64,000 bases of DNA from Zhengitettix transpicula (Eukaryota > Arthropoda > Insecta > Orthoptera > Tetrigidae). A program made the position numbers and the translations under genes. The DNA is taken from assembly GCA_037074705.1 (NCBI GenBank), contig CM073590.1, forward strand, positions 244,048,101 through 244,112,100, read 5' to 3'. Position 1 is the stretch's first letter. Each line of letters starts with the position of its first letter. Below, one piece after another: positions 9,656-19,561 of the stretch. The notes beneath the pieces are model-generated. The model was not told where the DNA came from. It did no database searches and was given only the letters and a program-made list of their open reading frames with translations.

Positions 9656-10604
9656 CCACTGTGATCAAAAAGTAAGGTGAAATTGTCATTTAAAACTCCC
9701 GGGTATTAGGAAGGCAGGTAAATAAGGTTGGTAGGACTGTCTATAATATTTGCCAAGCTTCTGTTTGTTAAAAGGTTTAATTATCTCAGAGTCACACGTG
9801 TGTGTGTTTTTGTAAACAACTAAAAGTGATTTTTGCAATGGGTGATTTTGTTGAGCAAAGAACTTGCATCAAATTTTATTTGCGGAACGAATATTCTTGT
9901 GCGGACACTTTGAAGGCCTTTGGTTATCAAACTATGGCACAAAGAAACGTTTACAAGTGGTACAACGAGTTCAAAGACGAACCTCGCGCGTTCTGGACGA
10001 CCATCAACGTCTACCGACGAGGAACACGTCCAATAAGATCGTCGATGGACAATTATAGATCTCGCTGATGGTGTTGGAATATCATTTGGCTCAGCCCAAA
10101 CCATTTTGAAGAATGTTTTTTGTGTCTCAGACGCGTCAAGTCTCGATTGGTGCGTGAAACTTTGCTGTCTGACTGTCAGGACCACTGGAAGTGCGTCATT
10201 ACTGGAGACGAGACCCTGGAACCAGCGAATATCAAGGTCATGTTGACAGTCGTGGTGTGGTGCACTGTGAATTCCTCTTGGTTCCTTCACCACGATAATG
10301 CACCACGTCACACTGCATTCGACTCACGTCGTTCCTCAACCACCGTATGCGACTTCTGGATGTTCAGCAAACTCAAGAGGCCAATGCGGGGACGCCGTTG
10401 TGACACGATTGAGGAGATAAAAACCGAATCGAAGAAGGTCTTGAAGGCTATACCGGAAAAAGACTATTCAGACTGTTTCGAGGACTGGAAAAAGTGCGTT
10501 TCATAGAACGGGGATTACTTTGAAGGGGATGAAATTCATCTGGAACAATAAATAAAGAATTTATATTTTATAAATAAATTCACCTTACTTTTTGTTCACA
10601 GTGG
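9656..10604 (+). mobile_element. mariner-like transposon, internally deleted
   Basis: Bounded by matching terminal repeats: CCACTGTGATCAAAAAGTAA at the left and the inverse TTACTTTTTGTTCACAGTGG at the right, about 26 bp with one mismatch. The right flank is TA; the left flank is CA. At 949 bp it is shorter than a typical mariner of about 1.3 kb. Confidence 0.93.
9838..10506 (+). pseudogene. mariner transposase, broken
   Basis: From ATG 9838 the frame encodes MGDFVEQRTCIKFYLRNEY and a helix-turn-helix part ending in a stop at 10068. Other frames carry GVGISFGSAQTILKNVF, then CVITGDETL with the first catalytic Asp, NIKVMLTVVVW, LHHDNAPRHT with the second catalytic Asp, VCDFWMFSKLKRPMRGRR near the third Asp, and KAIPEKDYSDCFEDWKK at the C-terminus. 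Segments after GDET and around the third Asp are deleted. It cannot encode an active enzyme; a deletion derivative mobilised by intact relatives is plausible. Confidence 0.9.
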
Positions 10605-11629
10605 TATATTCGAGTTACTTTATCCTCCAATTCGGACCAGCTCTCTGTTTGTGGATGTACACGAAATAAATCAGCAATGTTGTTATCAAAGTGACGTCAC
10701 TCTATGTGAAGAAATACTCTTTGAAAGGCATGAACGTATTTTAATCTCTACAAAGATAAAACCAGTAAAGGATTAGAAATACCCCCCCCCCCTGTTTCCT
10801 TCAATGATTCAACGTTTTGTAAAATAAATTACGAATAAGGGTCGAAAAAACTTATAATAAAAACTGTTCCCGAATTATTTAAAAATTAAATTATTAGTTA
10901 TTTAGAGAAGTTCTAAATTTTTGCATCTATTGAAATTTAAACATTTAAACCATAATTCAATTGATTGATAACAACATAACATCTGAAAAGGTCCCTAGTT
11001 TAAAGGGGAAGAAAACGATGTATGCAACTGTTAATGTTTACAAATAAATATTCTGACTGTGGCCAATTTGTAGAGCAAAGACGCCTCTCAACAAAAAGAG
11101 AAAATATTATTATCACGGCGAACAGGTAAAATAAATTAGACTATAAAGTTACCCACCCATAATAAATATGAAAGAAAGGCATTTTTTTATCGGGAAACTA
11201 CAGAAAATAGTCTCGTAATTACGACGACGACGACAACGACTATGACTACAATAAAAGTTTAGCTTAAACGAGTTCCGTGCCGTGAGAAGAACAAATCGAA
11301 TAAGAGAAGAAAAGCAGTTGCTCATTAAATAAAGTGAGCCGACGACGAAGGCAAGAAAACTTTATAAAAGTACAGTTGAGGGCGACTAAAATCAAACTAG
11401 TATTTCATCTGTTAAAAGGGAAGGGGGAAGGGGAAAATCAAATTTGGCAACAACTTTTATTACATTAAATCCTGTCGATACCAACTTTTTATACTTTGGT
11501 TAGGAAATTTCACGGGGGAGTGTCAGTGACGTAACGCACGACCACGCACCAATCAAAAACCACCACGGTATCTTCTTTATTAATTTCTCTGGCAATCGTG
11601 GTATCACAAAGGAGGATCCCTGCTTAACG
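10605..11629. other. Unassigned AT-rich stretch
   Basis: TGACGTCA at 10693-10700, C run at 10782-10792, and a short GAC/ACG microsatellite-like patch near 11220. No gene seen. Confidence 0.4.
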
Positions 11630-11700
11630 CTTTCGCCACCATGTACAAGCATCCACATGTATCCCTCCTCTTTCCAATGCTATTAAAGGGGGAGAGGCCA
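11630..11700 (+). mobile_element. SINE1 3' fragment, old
   Basis: Weak match: CCCTGCTTAACGCTTTCGCC, then TTTCCAATGCTATTAAAGGG and GGCCACGAAGG, resembling the last part of SINE1 with many changes. An 11-base G run follows at 11705. Confidence 0.4.
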
Positions 11701-11769
11701 CGAAGGGGGGGGGGGCGAATGCAATAAGAAAGAGATGCAAGCGAGGGATTAATCTTTTATTTTTGGTGC

Positions 11770-11836
11770 AGCCAGGCTATGTACAGGGTAATCCACATGG
11801 TGGCAACTCCCCTCTTATAGCATAGGAAAGGGAGTG
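11770..11836 (-). mobile_element. SINE1 3' fragment
   Basis: CAGGCTATGTACAGGGTAAT, then TCTTATAGCATAGGAAAGGG, the minus-strand 3' end of the subtype that ends in ATACATAGCCTG. Confidence 0.8.
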
Positions 11837-11837
11837 T

Positions 11838-11995
11838 TAGTCAAAAGCTTTTCAGTTTTGTCAACTGTGTCGCTCTAGGTTCTTCTTAGCACTTGACGAA
11901 AGGTGACAAGGATCCCATAAACGTTGTTGTGTGGTATTTATATTACCCCTTTTTTTTACTGTATTCGCTGTCTTTCTTATTCATTATTCAAAAGT
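11838..11995 (+). repeat. Family A foldback, single arm
   Basis: TTTTGTCAACTGTGTCGCTC, TTCTTCTTAGCACTTGACGA, then GTTGTTGTGTGGTATTTATA. The core reads TTGACGA, and GAAAC has become TAAAC, so the motif is inactive by the usual rules. Confidence 0.75.
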
Positions 11996-12019
11996 TTATA
12001 TATATATGTATGTACATAT

Positions 12020-12984
12020 TGTAATACCAATTAAACAGGCTATTACTTGTTTTTAATATAATTGTGGTGTTGGCGGTACGGGTGCTTAAAGACGACAATC
12101 GCAGCGGGTCTTTCTTTGTTAACAATGGAGACTGGAGACCGCGCGCTTAGAGAACTCAGTCTGCGTCGAGCCTGGGTCCAGAAAGGATACATAAAAGAGT
12201 CTGCGAGAGATACAACACAGTAAAAGTTTGCTAATCTAAAAGCATGAATAGGGCAATCTATGGAAGTCCAACGGCGAGATATAATAGTTTACATAAAATG
12301 CAAGTAAACAGTTTTGACGGAGAGACTCATAAAATCGCAGTTTGGAAGCATAACTGAACTAATTTTCGCATAGGGAGACTTTGAGGAGATCTACGTCCGA
12401 GGGCTGCTGACTGAGGGTGAGATGATCCAGGTTCCAGGATAGCAGAGATCCAGAGCAACGCCCCTGTGTTTTTCAAAAATCTAATGTGTAGAATCAGTGA
12501 GTAATGAATGGCCTGTTTAGTGGGTGTTGACTTCAAGCTGCAAGAGTCCGAACTGGTACCAGCAGCACTGTCGTGAGTACACAAAATTATTTATGGCTGT
12601 AAACGATAATTAAAGGGTATAGTCAGATTTCGTTCGCGTTCTTCTTTTCTTTCGTTTTCTTTTACTTCTTGTATTTAATATTGTATTCTGTTAACTTCAA
12701 TGAGTTTGGATTGTTAATGTTTTAGTTCATTGTATTTGTTCTTCCTTTCAAACCCAGTGGTGACCCTGACATAATGAGAAATGCGACGTCGTTGATTGTG
12801 AAAATATGAAGCTGTATTTTTATAGAACGCCACGAATTAATCAAATAAAATTGAGATATTTGTTTGTTAAATTGACGGAATTCGGCAGGGCTTATCATGT
12901 GTAATTATCAACAATAAATTGTTAAATCATAATAATTTTGTTAATTATTCCTATTTAATTAAGACCACCTTTTAAATCATTTCA
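12020..12984 (+). mobile_element. Putative solo LTR inserted in an (AT)n tract
   Basis: Left edge TGTAATACC directly after an alternating TA tract; right edge ATTTCA followed by ATATATATAAA. About 965 bp. Internal boxes GTATAGTCAGATTTC and CCCAGTGGTGACCCTGA recur in the copies at 30045 and 58530. A TATA-like ACATAAAAGAG lies near 12190. No protein-coding internal region is attached. The right edge is less certain than the left. Confidence 0.6.
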
Positions 12985-14261
12985 ATATATATAAATGGAA
13001 GTCCATCAAAATGGCATGTCTCAATAAAATGGAATCTTTAAAAATGTCCGTCGACCTAAAGGTTCGTCGTGTGTGTGTGTGACAGTTACGACAAACATAC
13101 AAAGGTCATCCACTTATCCTTAGGGCAATAGGGAGGATTAAATCCGATATCTCCAGATGGCGCCGGCTGCTGGAGGAAATCTCAAGTCAACGATAAAGTG
13201 TGTCAATTGAAAGATATTCTTATAATTTGCAGGGAAAACTCTACTTGAGCGGGGTTTTCGGGTCATCAGACTCTCTCATGTTTTCTTGCAACTGCCGCCA
13301 TTGATCTGTCTACGGCAACACTCCTCTTCCCCGTCTGTGTTATTTCCATACCTGGGCTGACCGAAGTCAGATGGTTCTCTCTCCATCGCCTGTGCGTTAT
13401 AAAACTTCCTCACGAGCTTCCAATCCACTCCTGTTATGATTCATCCAACTGTCCATCAGCACAGAAATAAAACTAGTTTCCCTAAAAAATATTTCTAACC
13501 CCAATTTCAAATGTTGGTGACCAGTAGGTTTCTCTTCTTCACAACAGATACTCTTAAAACTGTGTTCTTATATTCAGAATTTATCATTTAATTGCACCTG
13601 AAGGGGTCTAAAAACATCTTGCCTGTTTTATTATAGTTTTTTTTTTAATTTTTCTTAATCAATTTCTGCGAGTAATAGGGCTGATGTTTTGACCCGTTTA
13701 ATTGAACAAAACCACTTAGAGGATGTGAAATAAGTAATTTTCGGGCGAAAATAATTTGTTCCACGATGCGGGCTGGAAGCGTCGTACATTATTGTAGCAT
13801 TCTTTTCTTCCCTATTCCTTTCTTTCCTTTCACGTGTCTGGCTAATCGCCCGTGCGTATTCACAAGCATCTCGCGAGCGCGTCCTCATTACATGTGTCTC
13901 GGCTGCGCGTCGCGTTCGATACTCTCTTCTTCTGTCTCGCCTTCAATCCCCTTGTGTCTCTTCCTTATTCAGTCCAGTTTCCTCTCTCATCCTACCACCA
14001 CCGTCGTCGTCTCGTAATTATTTCTTTAAATTCCAACCGAATATATATATATTTTTTAATTTCCCGCTCTCCTCCCCTATGGGGTTTTCATCAGGCAGTG
14101 TGACCTCAGGGCAGCAATTTAGATTCTCATTTTTAAAAAACCCAGAGTGTGTTGTGACTAGGTCACGGAACCGCGACTTCGTAGACATCGACCAAAGAAG
14201 GTACTGGGAAATCAGAGCCACTTCGCAGGCAACCGAAGAAGTTATTATTATTATTATTTCC
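12985..14261. other. Unassigned stretch
   Basis: Short (GT)n near 13070, a T run near 13635, and an AT run near 14043. Frames at 13655-14103 have no recognisable domain. Confidence 0.4.
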
Positions 14262-14840
14262 TTGGCTCGACAGCCCCATGAAGGGCCTTGGCCTACCGAG
14301 ACGGCTGCCTGAATCATGATACATTCTGGATCCAGGAGTGACACCTGGTCAGAGTGTCGATTCTCCCGCAGCCTTAACCTCAGTTTTCTTGACCAGGACG
14401 ACAACAAACATCCATGCGCATACGGTAAGAGTTGTCCGCTATTCCCATTGGAATAGTCGGCCAGCTGCCTCCTAAACTGGTCGAGGTACGGAGAAGGGAA
14501 TGCTGCGTCTTCACAGCAAACTCCTCTCCCGCTATCTGAAGGGCGTGGGACAAGTACCCAATGCCCGACCTACCTGATGCAGGTTTTTCTAGGGTTTCCC
14601 TGCATTTCTTTAGGCGAATGCCGGGTAGGATCCTAAAACCATAGCCCGGGGGCCCCTAGTAACCCTTGGCTACCTTCCTCTACCCTTCCGCATCCCCCCT
14701 TTCTAATCCCTTCCTATGCTATTAAAGGGGAGTTGCCCAACGTGGATTACCCTCATGTAGCCTGTTGCCCTAAAAAAAAACCATGCCCGGGACCTTTGTG
14801 ATGCGAAGCAATGACGCTGGCCACTACACCACAGCTCATG
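14262..14840 (-). mobile_element. SINE2 (tRNA-derived), split by SINE1
   Basis: The 3' part lies at 14262-14415 (GACAGCCCCATGAAGGGCCT ... AACAAACATCCATGC) and the 5' head resumes after 14782 (CCATGCCCGGGACCTTTGTG ... CACTACACCACAGC). The same order is uninterrupted at 34477-34722 on the other strand. Part of the head that would carry the B box is diverged here. Confidence 0.8.
14416..14782 (+). mobile_element. SINE1 copy nested in SINE2
   Basis: Starts at GCATACGGTAAGAGTTGTCC and ends in GTAGCCTGTTGCCC plus A run. The 6-bp CCATGC occurs immediately before it and immediately after its A tail, consistent with a short target duplication. Confidence 0.88.
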
Positions 14841-15024
14841 AAGGGCCTTGGCCTAGCGAGACGGCTGCCAGACTGTCATCTTACATGACACATCCTGGAT
14901 CCAGGAGTGACAGCTGGTCAAAGTGTCGATTCGCCCGCAGCCTTAACCTCAGTATTCTGTGACCAGGACGACCACAAACATCCATGCCCGGGATGACGCT
15001 GGCCACAACACCACAGCAGACCGG
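14841..15024 (-). mobile_element. Second SINE2 copy, shortened head
   Basis: Repeats CTCATGAAGGGCCTTGGCCT, TCCTGGATCCAGGAGTGACA and ACAAACATCCATGCCCGGGA, then GATGACGCTGGCCACAACAC. About 20 bp between CCCGGGA and TGACGCTGG are missing compared with the neighbour copy. Confidence 0.8.
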
Positions 15025-15054
15025 CTGAAGATGTTATCAGCTACTTTTATTTTC

Positions 15055-15535
15055 GAGTCGCAGGCTGTATTTTAAGGATCCCACCCGGAAATTCGTCTAA
15101 ATGTAATAAACGGGAAAATTCAAGAGCAACCTGCATCAGGTATAAGAAGGGGAAGGATAAGAAATGAATGGCACAATGCCAATGACGAATCGTGGAAGAA
15201 ATTATACTTGCGAATTGTAATTTTGGTTCTGTCGCAAATAATTTCAAAAAATAATTAACCCAAGGATTTAAATTCGTCCGTCTTCAAATGTGGAAGGACA
15301 CGACGGAGGAATATTACTTGTCCTACGTCCTTCCGATAACTGGAGTGTGGTTTGCTGTGTGGGGAGGACGCAGAATTCCCTTTCACCGTGCCTCGAGTAG
15401 TTTAAGAAGCAGCTGGCCGACTGTTCCAATAGGAACAGCGAACAACTTTTAGTGTATTCCAAAGGTCTACGACCCCCGAACGTACACCTCTCCAAACAGG
15501 CCGAGGTGCCTCGGCTTGTGGGAACCTTAGGGGTT
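15055..15535 (-). mobile_element. SINE1 copy, old, with an internal foreign stretch
   Basis: The 3' part is recognisable at 15060-15145 (TTTTAAGGATCCCACCCGG, AACCTGCATCAGGTAT) and the 5' part at 15300-15535 (TTGTCCTACGTCCTTCCGAT ... CGGCTTGTGGGAACCTTAGG). The 150 bp between does not match SINE1. Confidence 0.6.
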
Positions 15536-15559
15536 TTCCCGGGCGGGGGGGGGGGGGCG

Positions 15560-15668
15560 GTAGAAGGCTACATGAGGGTAATCCACATGGTGTCAACTCC
15601 CCTTTAATATCATAGGAAGGAATTTGAAAGAGGATTACCCTCATGTAGCCTGTTACCTAGAAAAAAAA
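15560..15668. mobile_element. Inverted pair of SINE1 3' tails
   Basis: A minus-strand tail (GGCTACATGAGGGTAATCCA ... AAGGAATTTGAAAGAG) is followed directly by a plus-strand tail (GGATTACCCTCATGTAGCCT, then an A run). A 13-base G run lies at 15545-15557. Confidence 0.7.
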
Positions 15669-15682
15669 TTAAAATAAAATAG

Positions 15683-16112
15683 TCGAGGCACTTGGCCGGT
15701 TTTGAGAGGTGTATTTTCCGGGGTCACAGACCTTGGGCATACGGTAAGAGTTGTTTTGTATTCCCATTGGAATAGTCGGACAGCTGCCTACTAAAATGGT
15801 CGAGACAAGGAGAAGGGAATGCTGCGTCCCCACAGCAAATTCCTCTCCCGCTATCGGAAGGGCGTGGGACAAGTACCCAATGCCCGACCTACATGATGCA
15901 GGTTTTTCTAGGGTGTGTCCTGCATTTCCTTAGGCGAATGCCGGGTAGGATCCTTAAACTATGGCCCGGGGGTCCCTAGTTAACTCATGGCTACCTTCCT
16001 CTACCCTTCCGTATCCCCCCTTTCAAATCCCTTCCTATGCTATTAAAGCGGAATTGCCACCATGTGGATTAACCTTATGTAGCCTGTTGCCGCCCCTCCC
16101 CCCAAAAAAAAA
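15683..16112 (+). mobile_element. SINE1 copy, 5' truncated
   Basis: Starts in the GAGGCACTTGGCCGG box and continues to GTAGCCTGTTGCCGCCCCTC and an A run. The tail has an unusual C-rich insertion. Confidence 0.88.
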
Positions 16113-16909
16113 ATTACGGCGATAAAGAAACGTTTCTTTCCGTTTAATATTATTACTACACACACTCCCTTGACGCTATTTTCCGTCGTTTGAAATATTA
16201 TTCTTTATTGTTTCTGACGTACAATTTAATAATGACTGTTGTGTTTATTTTATGACGTGGTCAATGGGGAAACAAAACGAGTCGAGAGAAATGTCAAATA
16301 TAGGAAGGTGAAAAGTTCATCGTCCGCAATGGCGACTTGACATTTAAACGCATTCACGCTTAAAGGAGAAAAAAAAAGATAATAATGAGTGTAAATCCCA
16401 GTGTATTCTGGGTATTGAACTACAAAGGAGAGTCAATTAGCTGGACGAATGAGAGAATTGCACATTTAATTATAAAAAAGGAATATCTAAATTAATAATA
16501 GCGTAAAGAATATGAAATTGTTTCGTGCTCATACGCTCTGATCACTCTTCTTCTTCTTCTTCTTTTTCGCTAATTATTTGTGAAGGACGATTGGAAGCGA
16601 GCTCCGCGTATGCACTGTTTTTTTCCCTTCAGTAATCTACGTCCGACATCTAGTCTCCACCCCTTAATTGGAATATCATCGCACACTTCACTTAATTCGC
16701 AACTATATTCTGAGTAATTTCTCTACGGTCTCATTTACAAGTTAAGCTTTATCAATGAGGAGTAACCACCCTGCGAGACAGACAACCTTCATGTGTCACG
16801 TAAGTGACGTCACGCCACTTGAACGCTTTAGGAGGCGCCAAGTGAACGTGTAGAATTAATGGTTCATTACTTATCAACCTCTGGCGCAGTGGGGTTATCA
16901 AAAAACCGA
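16113..16909. other. Unassigned stretch
   Basis: TGACGTCA at 16805-16812 and a (CTT)n patch near 16550. No gene seen. Confidence 0.4.
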
Positions 16910-17288
16910 AGTTTTTAGAGTTCCGGGGTCGCTGACCTTGGCCATACTGTAAGTCCTATTGGAATAGTCGGCCAGCTGCCTCCTAAACTGGTCGAGAAAC
17001 TGAGAAAGGGAATGCTGCGTCCCCACAGTGAACCCCTGTCCCGCCATCCAAAGGACGAGGGGCGACATAAGTGATGCTGGTTTTTGTACGGTTTTCCTTT
17101 TATCACTTTTACGCGAATTACCGGGTAGGATCCTTAAACTATAGCCCGGGGGTTCCTAGTTAACCCTTGGCTACCTCCTCTACCCTTCCGCATCACCCCT
17201 TTTCAAATCCCTTCCAATGCTATTAAAGGGGAGTTGCCACCATGTGGATTACCCTCATGTAGCCTGTTACCCTAAAAAAAATAATAAT
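16910..17288 (+). mobile_element. SINE1 copy, 5' truncated, with (TAA)n tail
   Basis: From GTTCCGGGGTCGCTGACCTT to CCTGTTACCCTAAAAAAAAT then AATAATA. A deletion removes part of the CCCATTGG box. Confidence 0.88.
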
Positions 17289-17598
17289 AGTCGGCCAGCT
17301 GCCTCCTAAACTGGTCAAGGCACGGCGAGGCGAAAGCTGCGGCCCCACAGCAAACTCCTCTCCCGCCATCGGAAGGGCGTGGGACAAGTACCAAATGCCC
17401 GAACTGCCTGATGCAGGTTTTTCTAGGGTTTTCCCTGCATCACTTTTAGGCGAATGCCGGGTAGGATCCTTAAACCATAGTCCGGGGCCCGTAGTTAACC
17501 CTTGGCTACCTCCTCTACTCTTCGTCGTGCCCCCTTTCACTCCCTTTCCTATGTTATAAGAGAGAGTTGGCCCTATGTAGATTACCCAATATATATAT
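17289..17598 (+). mobile_element. SINE1 copy in direct tandem with the previous one
   Basis: Begins at GTCGGCCAGCTGCCTCCTAA straight after the tail of the upstream copy and runs to GTAGATTACCCAATATATAT, where an LTR begins. Subtype with TTATAAGAG rather than CTATTAAAG. Confidence 0.85.
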
Positions 17599-18497
17599 TG
17601 TGGTAATTGAAAACATGTTATAAACAAAATTTTACGATTTTCATTGTCGGCGGCGTAAATATAAAGATTGTGTACAATAACATGGAGCCTGTAATGCTTG
17701 CTTGCTGGCTGGGGCATTGTCGCGAAGGCACGGCTGGACGCGCGGAAAGTCAGTGTGTTTTGGAAGGCTGACGAGTGTCTTTGTCAGAACTTGAGATTGA
17801 GAGTTGCTTGGACCAGGAAAGCGAACCTGATTCAAAGTTCCTGTTACCATATTCAAGCAAGTGAAAAGAGGCAGCAGAGACATAATATATTAAGTTCCCC
17901 GGTTTATGAATTACGATTCGACAATGTGAAGTATTCGTCCATTGGCATAGTTATACATAGTTTAAAAACAACGTCATCAACTGTAAAGAGCAGGAAGTGC
18001 TCCGTGTCTGAAAATCACAATCACATTAAATTCAGTGCAACATGGCCGCGGCCTGTCTGGGAAAGTGTTTTAACAATAATCGAGTGAGGTCGAGCCTCAG
18101 ACGAACAGCTGATGGTAAAGTAAACTAAGAAGACCTTTTATTAATTGTAAACCTAATGTAAATAATAATTATCGTCAGATTTCATATTTCATTATTTGTT
18201 TCAGTTAAGATTTTGTAAGTTTTTAATTGTCTTGTCGTATCATTCTTTATTGGAGGCCGCCCTGAAATTAAGCCGTGGCACTTTACCAACTTGTAACAAA
18301 ATTGTCAATTGTGATCCGAATTTGTTTTTATTAAATTAACTTTGTTTTATATTTTGAATTCTGATTTTTCATTTAAAATCCCACCATTTTAATTTTTAAT
18401 TTGCATATTTAAAATCTAATTAAATTGTATTGTTACACATGTGCTCCAATGTGGGCGTTTTTAATTTATAAATAATCATTTAAATGTATTTACTACA
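17599..18497 (+). mobile_element. Putative solo LTR in an (AT)n tract
   Basis: Left edge ATATATAT then TGTGGTAATT; right edge TTTACTACA then ATATATATATAT, giving TG...CA ends. About 900 bp. The box TATCGTCAGATTTCATATTT matches the GTCAGATTTC box of the other LTRs, and GCCGCCCTGAAATTAAG sits where they have GTGACCCTGA. The 129-residue frame at 17698-18087 has no recognised domain. Confidence 0.6.
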
Positions 18498-18528
18498 ATA
18501 TATATATATATATACCTTCTTCTTCTCT

Positions 18529-18631
18529 TCGCCCTACTTAACCCTTGGCTACAATGCTCTACCTTTCCGCATCCCCACTTTCAGTTCCTTTCCTACGCTA
18601 TAAAAGGTGAGTGGCCATTATGTGGATTACT

Positions 18632-18665
<34 letters not shown>

Positions 18666-18683
18666 CTTGTCTACACACACACA
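18529..18683 (+). mobile_element. SINE1 3' part with expanded (TA)n
   Basis: ACTTAACCCTTGGCTACAAT through TCCTACGCTATAAAAGG and TATGTGGATTACTCC, then a (TA)n run of about 40 bases where other copies have TATACATAG, then GCTTGTCTACACAC. The microsatellite grew inside the SINE tail. Confidence 0.75.
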
Positions 18684-18694
18684 GACATTCACAA

Positions 18695-19033
18695 CCTTCC
18701 CGGGTCACAGAACGTGGCCACACGGAAAAAGAGATGTCCGCTGTTCCTATTAGAACAGTCGGTGAGCTGCAACTGAAACTCGACGAGGCACGGAGAAGGC
18801 AATGCTACGTCCCCACAGCAAACCCTTCGTCAGACATCGGAAGGGCGTGGGGAAAAGTACGGAGACCCCGACCTACCTCATGCAGGATTTTTCTAGGGTT
18901 TTCCCTGCTTCAAATATATAATCGAATTTCCGGGTAGAAACTTAATTACCCCTCCCTTGCTCTCCCTTCAGCATCCCCCCTTCCAAAGCGTTTAGAGAGG
19001 AGAGGCGACCACGTGGATAACCTGTCCCGCCAA
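18695..19033 (+). mobile_element. SINE1 copy, diverged
   Basis: CCCGGGTCACAGAACGTGGC through GACGAGGCACGGAGAAGGCA to GGCGACCACGTGGATAACCT. More changes than neighbouring copies; no A tail. Confidence 0.7.
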
Positions 19034-19561
19034 ACACAAGAGTAAAGAGGCGTTGATAAATACAGTCGGCCTATTCTATGCCGTTACACTACGGAGATCG
19101 GTTCTTGATATTGATCCGCGCTCCGCTCTTGCTCTCTTGAGAACCCCGATAATGAGTCACTGCATCGGTTCCTGCAAACTTTCCATTCCCATCCTTCTCA
19201 TTCCCCCCTTTAATATAGCGTGTGTCCGTCTCATTTTAAGTCCTATGGCGGCATATTTAATATTAGTAAAAATAACATTTTCATCGTGCCGTACAGATAT
19301 TATTTAAAAATCAGCATCAACTATCTATGATTTATTTTTCAACTACACACATTTTCTCCAATTATAAATAAGCTAAAAGCAAATTTACGACAAAGGCATT
19401 GTTTTTCCTCTCCATGGGCAAAATACTCGGAAACCTTGACGACATAATGAAAACTTCTTAGTAGAAAAATTAGGTATAACGAAGAAAATCAAAGATATAG
19501 AAAAATATTTGTTTAAAAAAACCGTTAAATAGTATCCTGTAAGAGTTACGGAAAGGAACCC
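19034..19561. other. Unassigned stretch
   Basis: No gene or repeat recognised. It may hold the 3' untranslated part of the minus-strand LINE that ends at 19562. Confidence 0.3.

Noticed and set aside
17698..18087. 129-residue frame as a gene
   Set aside because: It lies wholly within a putative LTR and has no recognisable domain.
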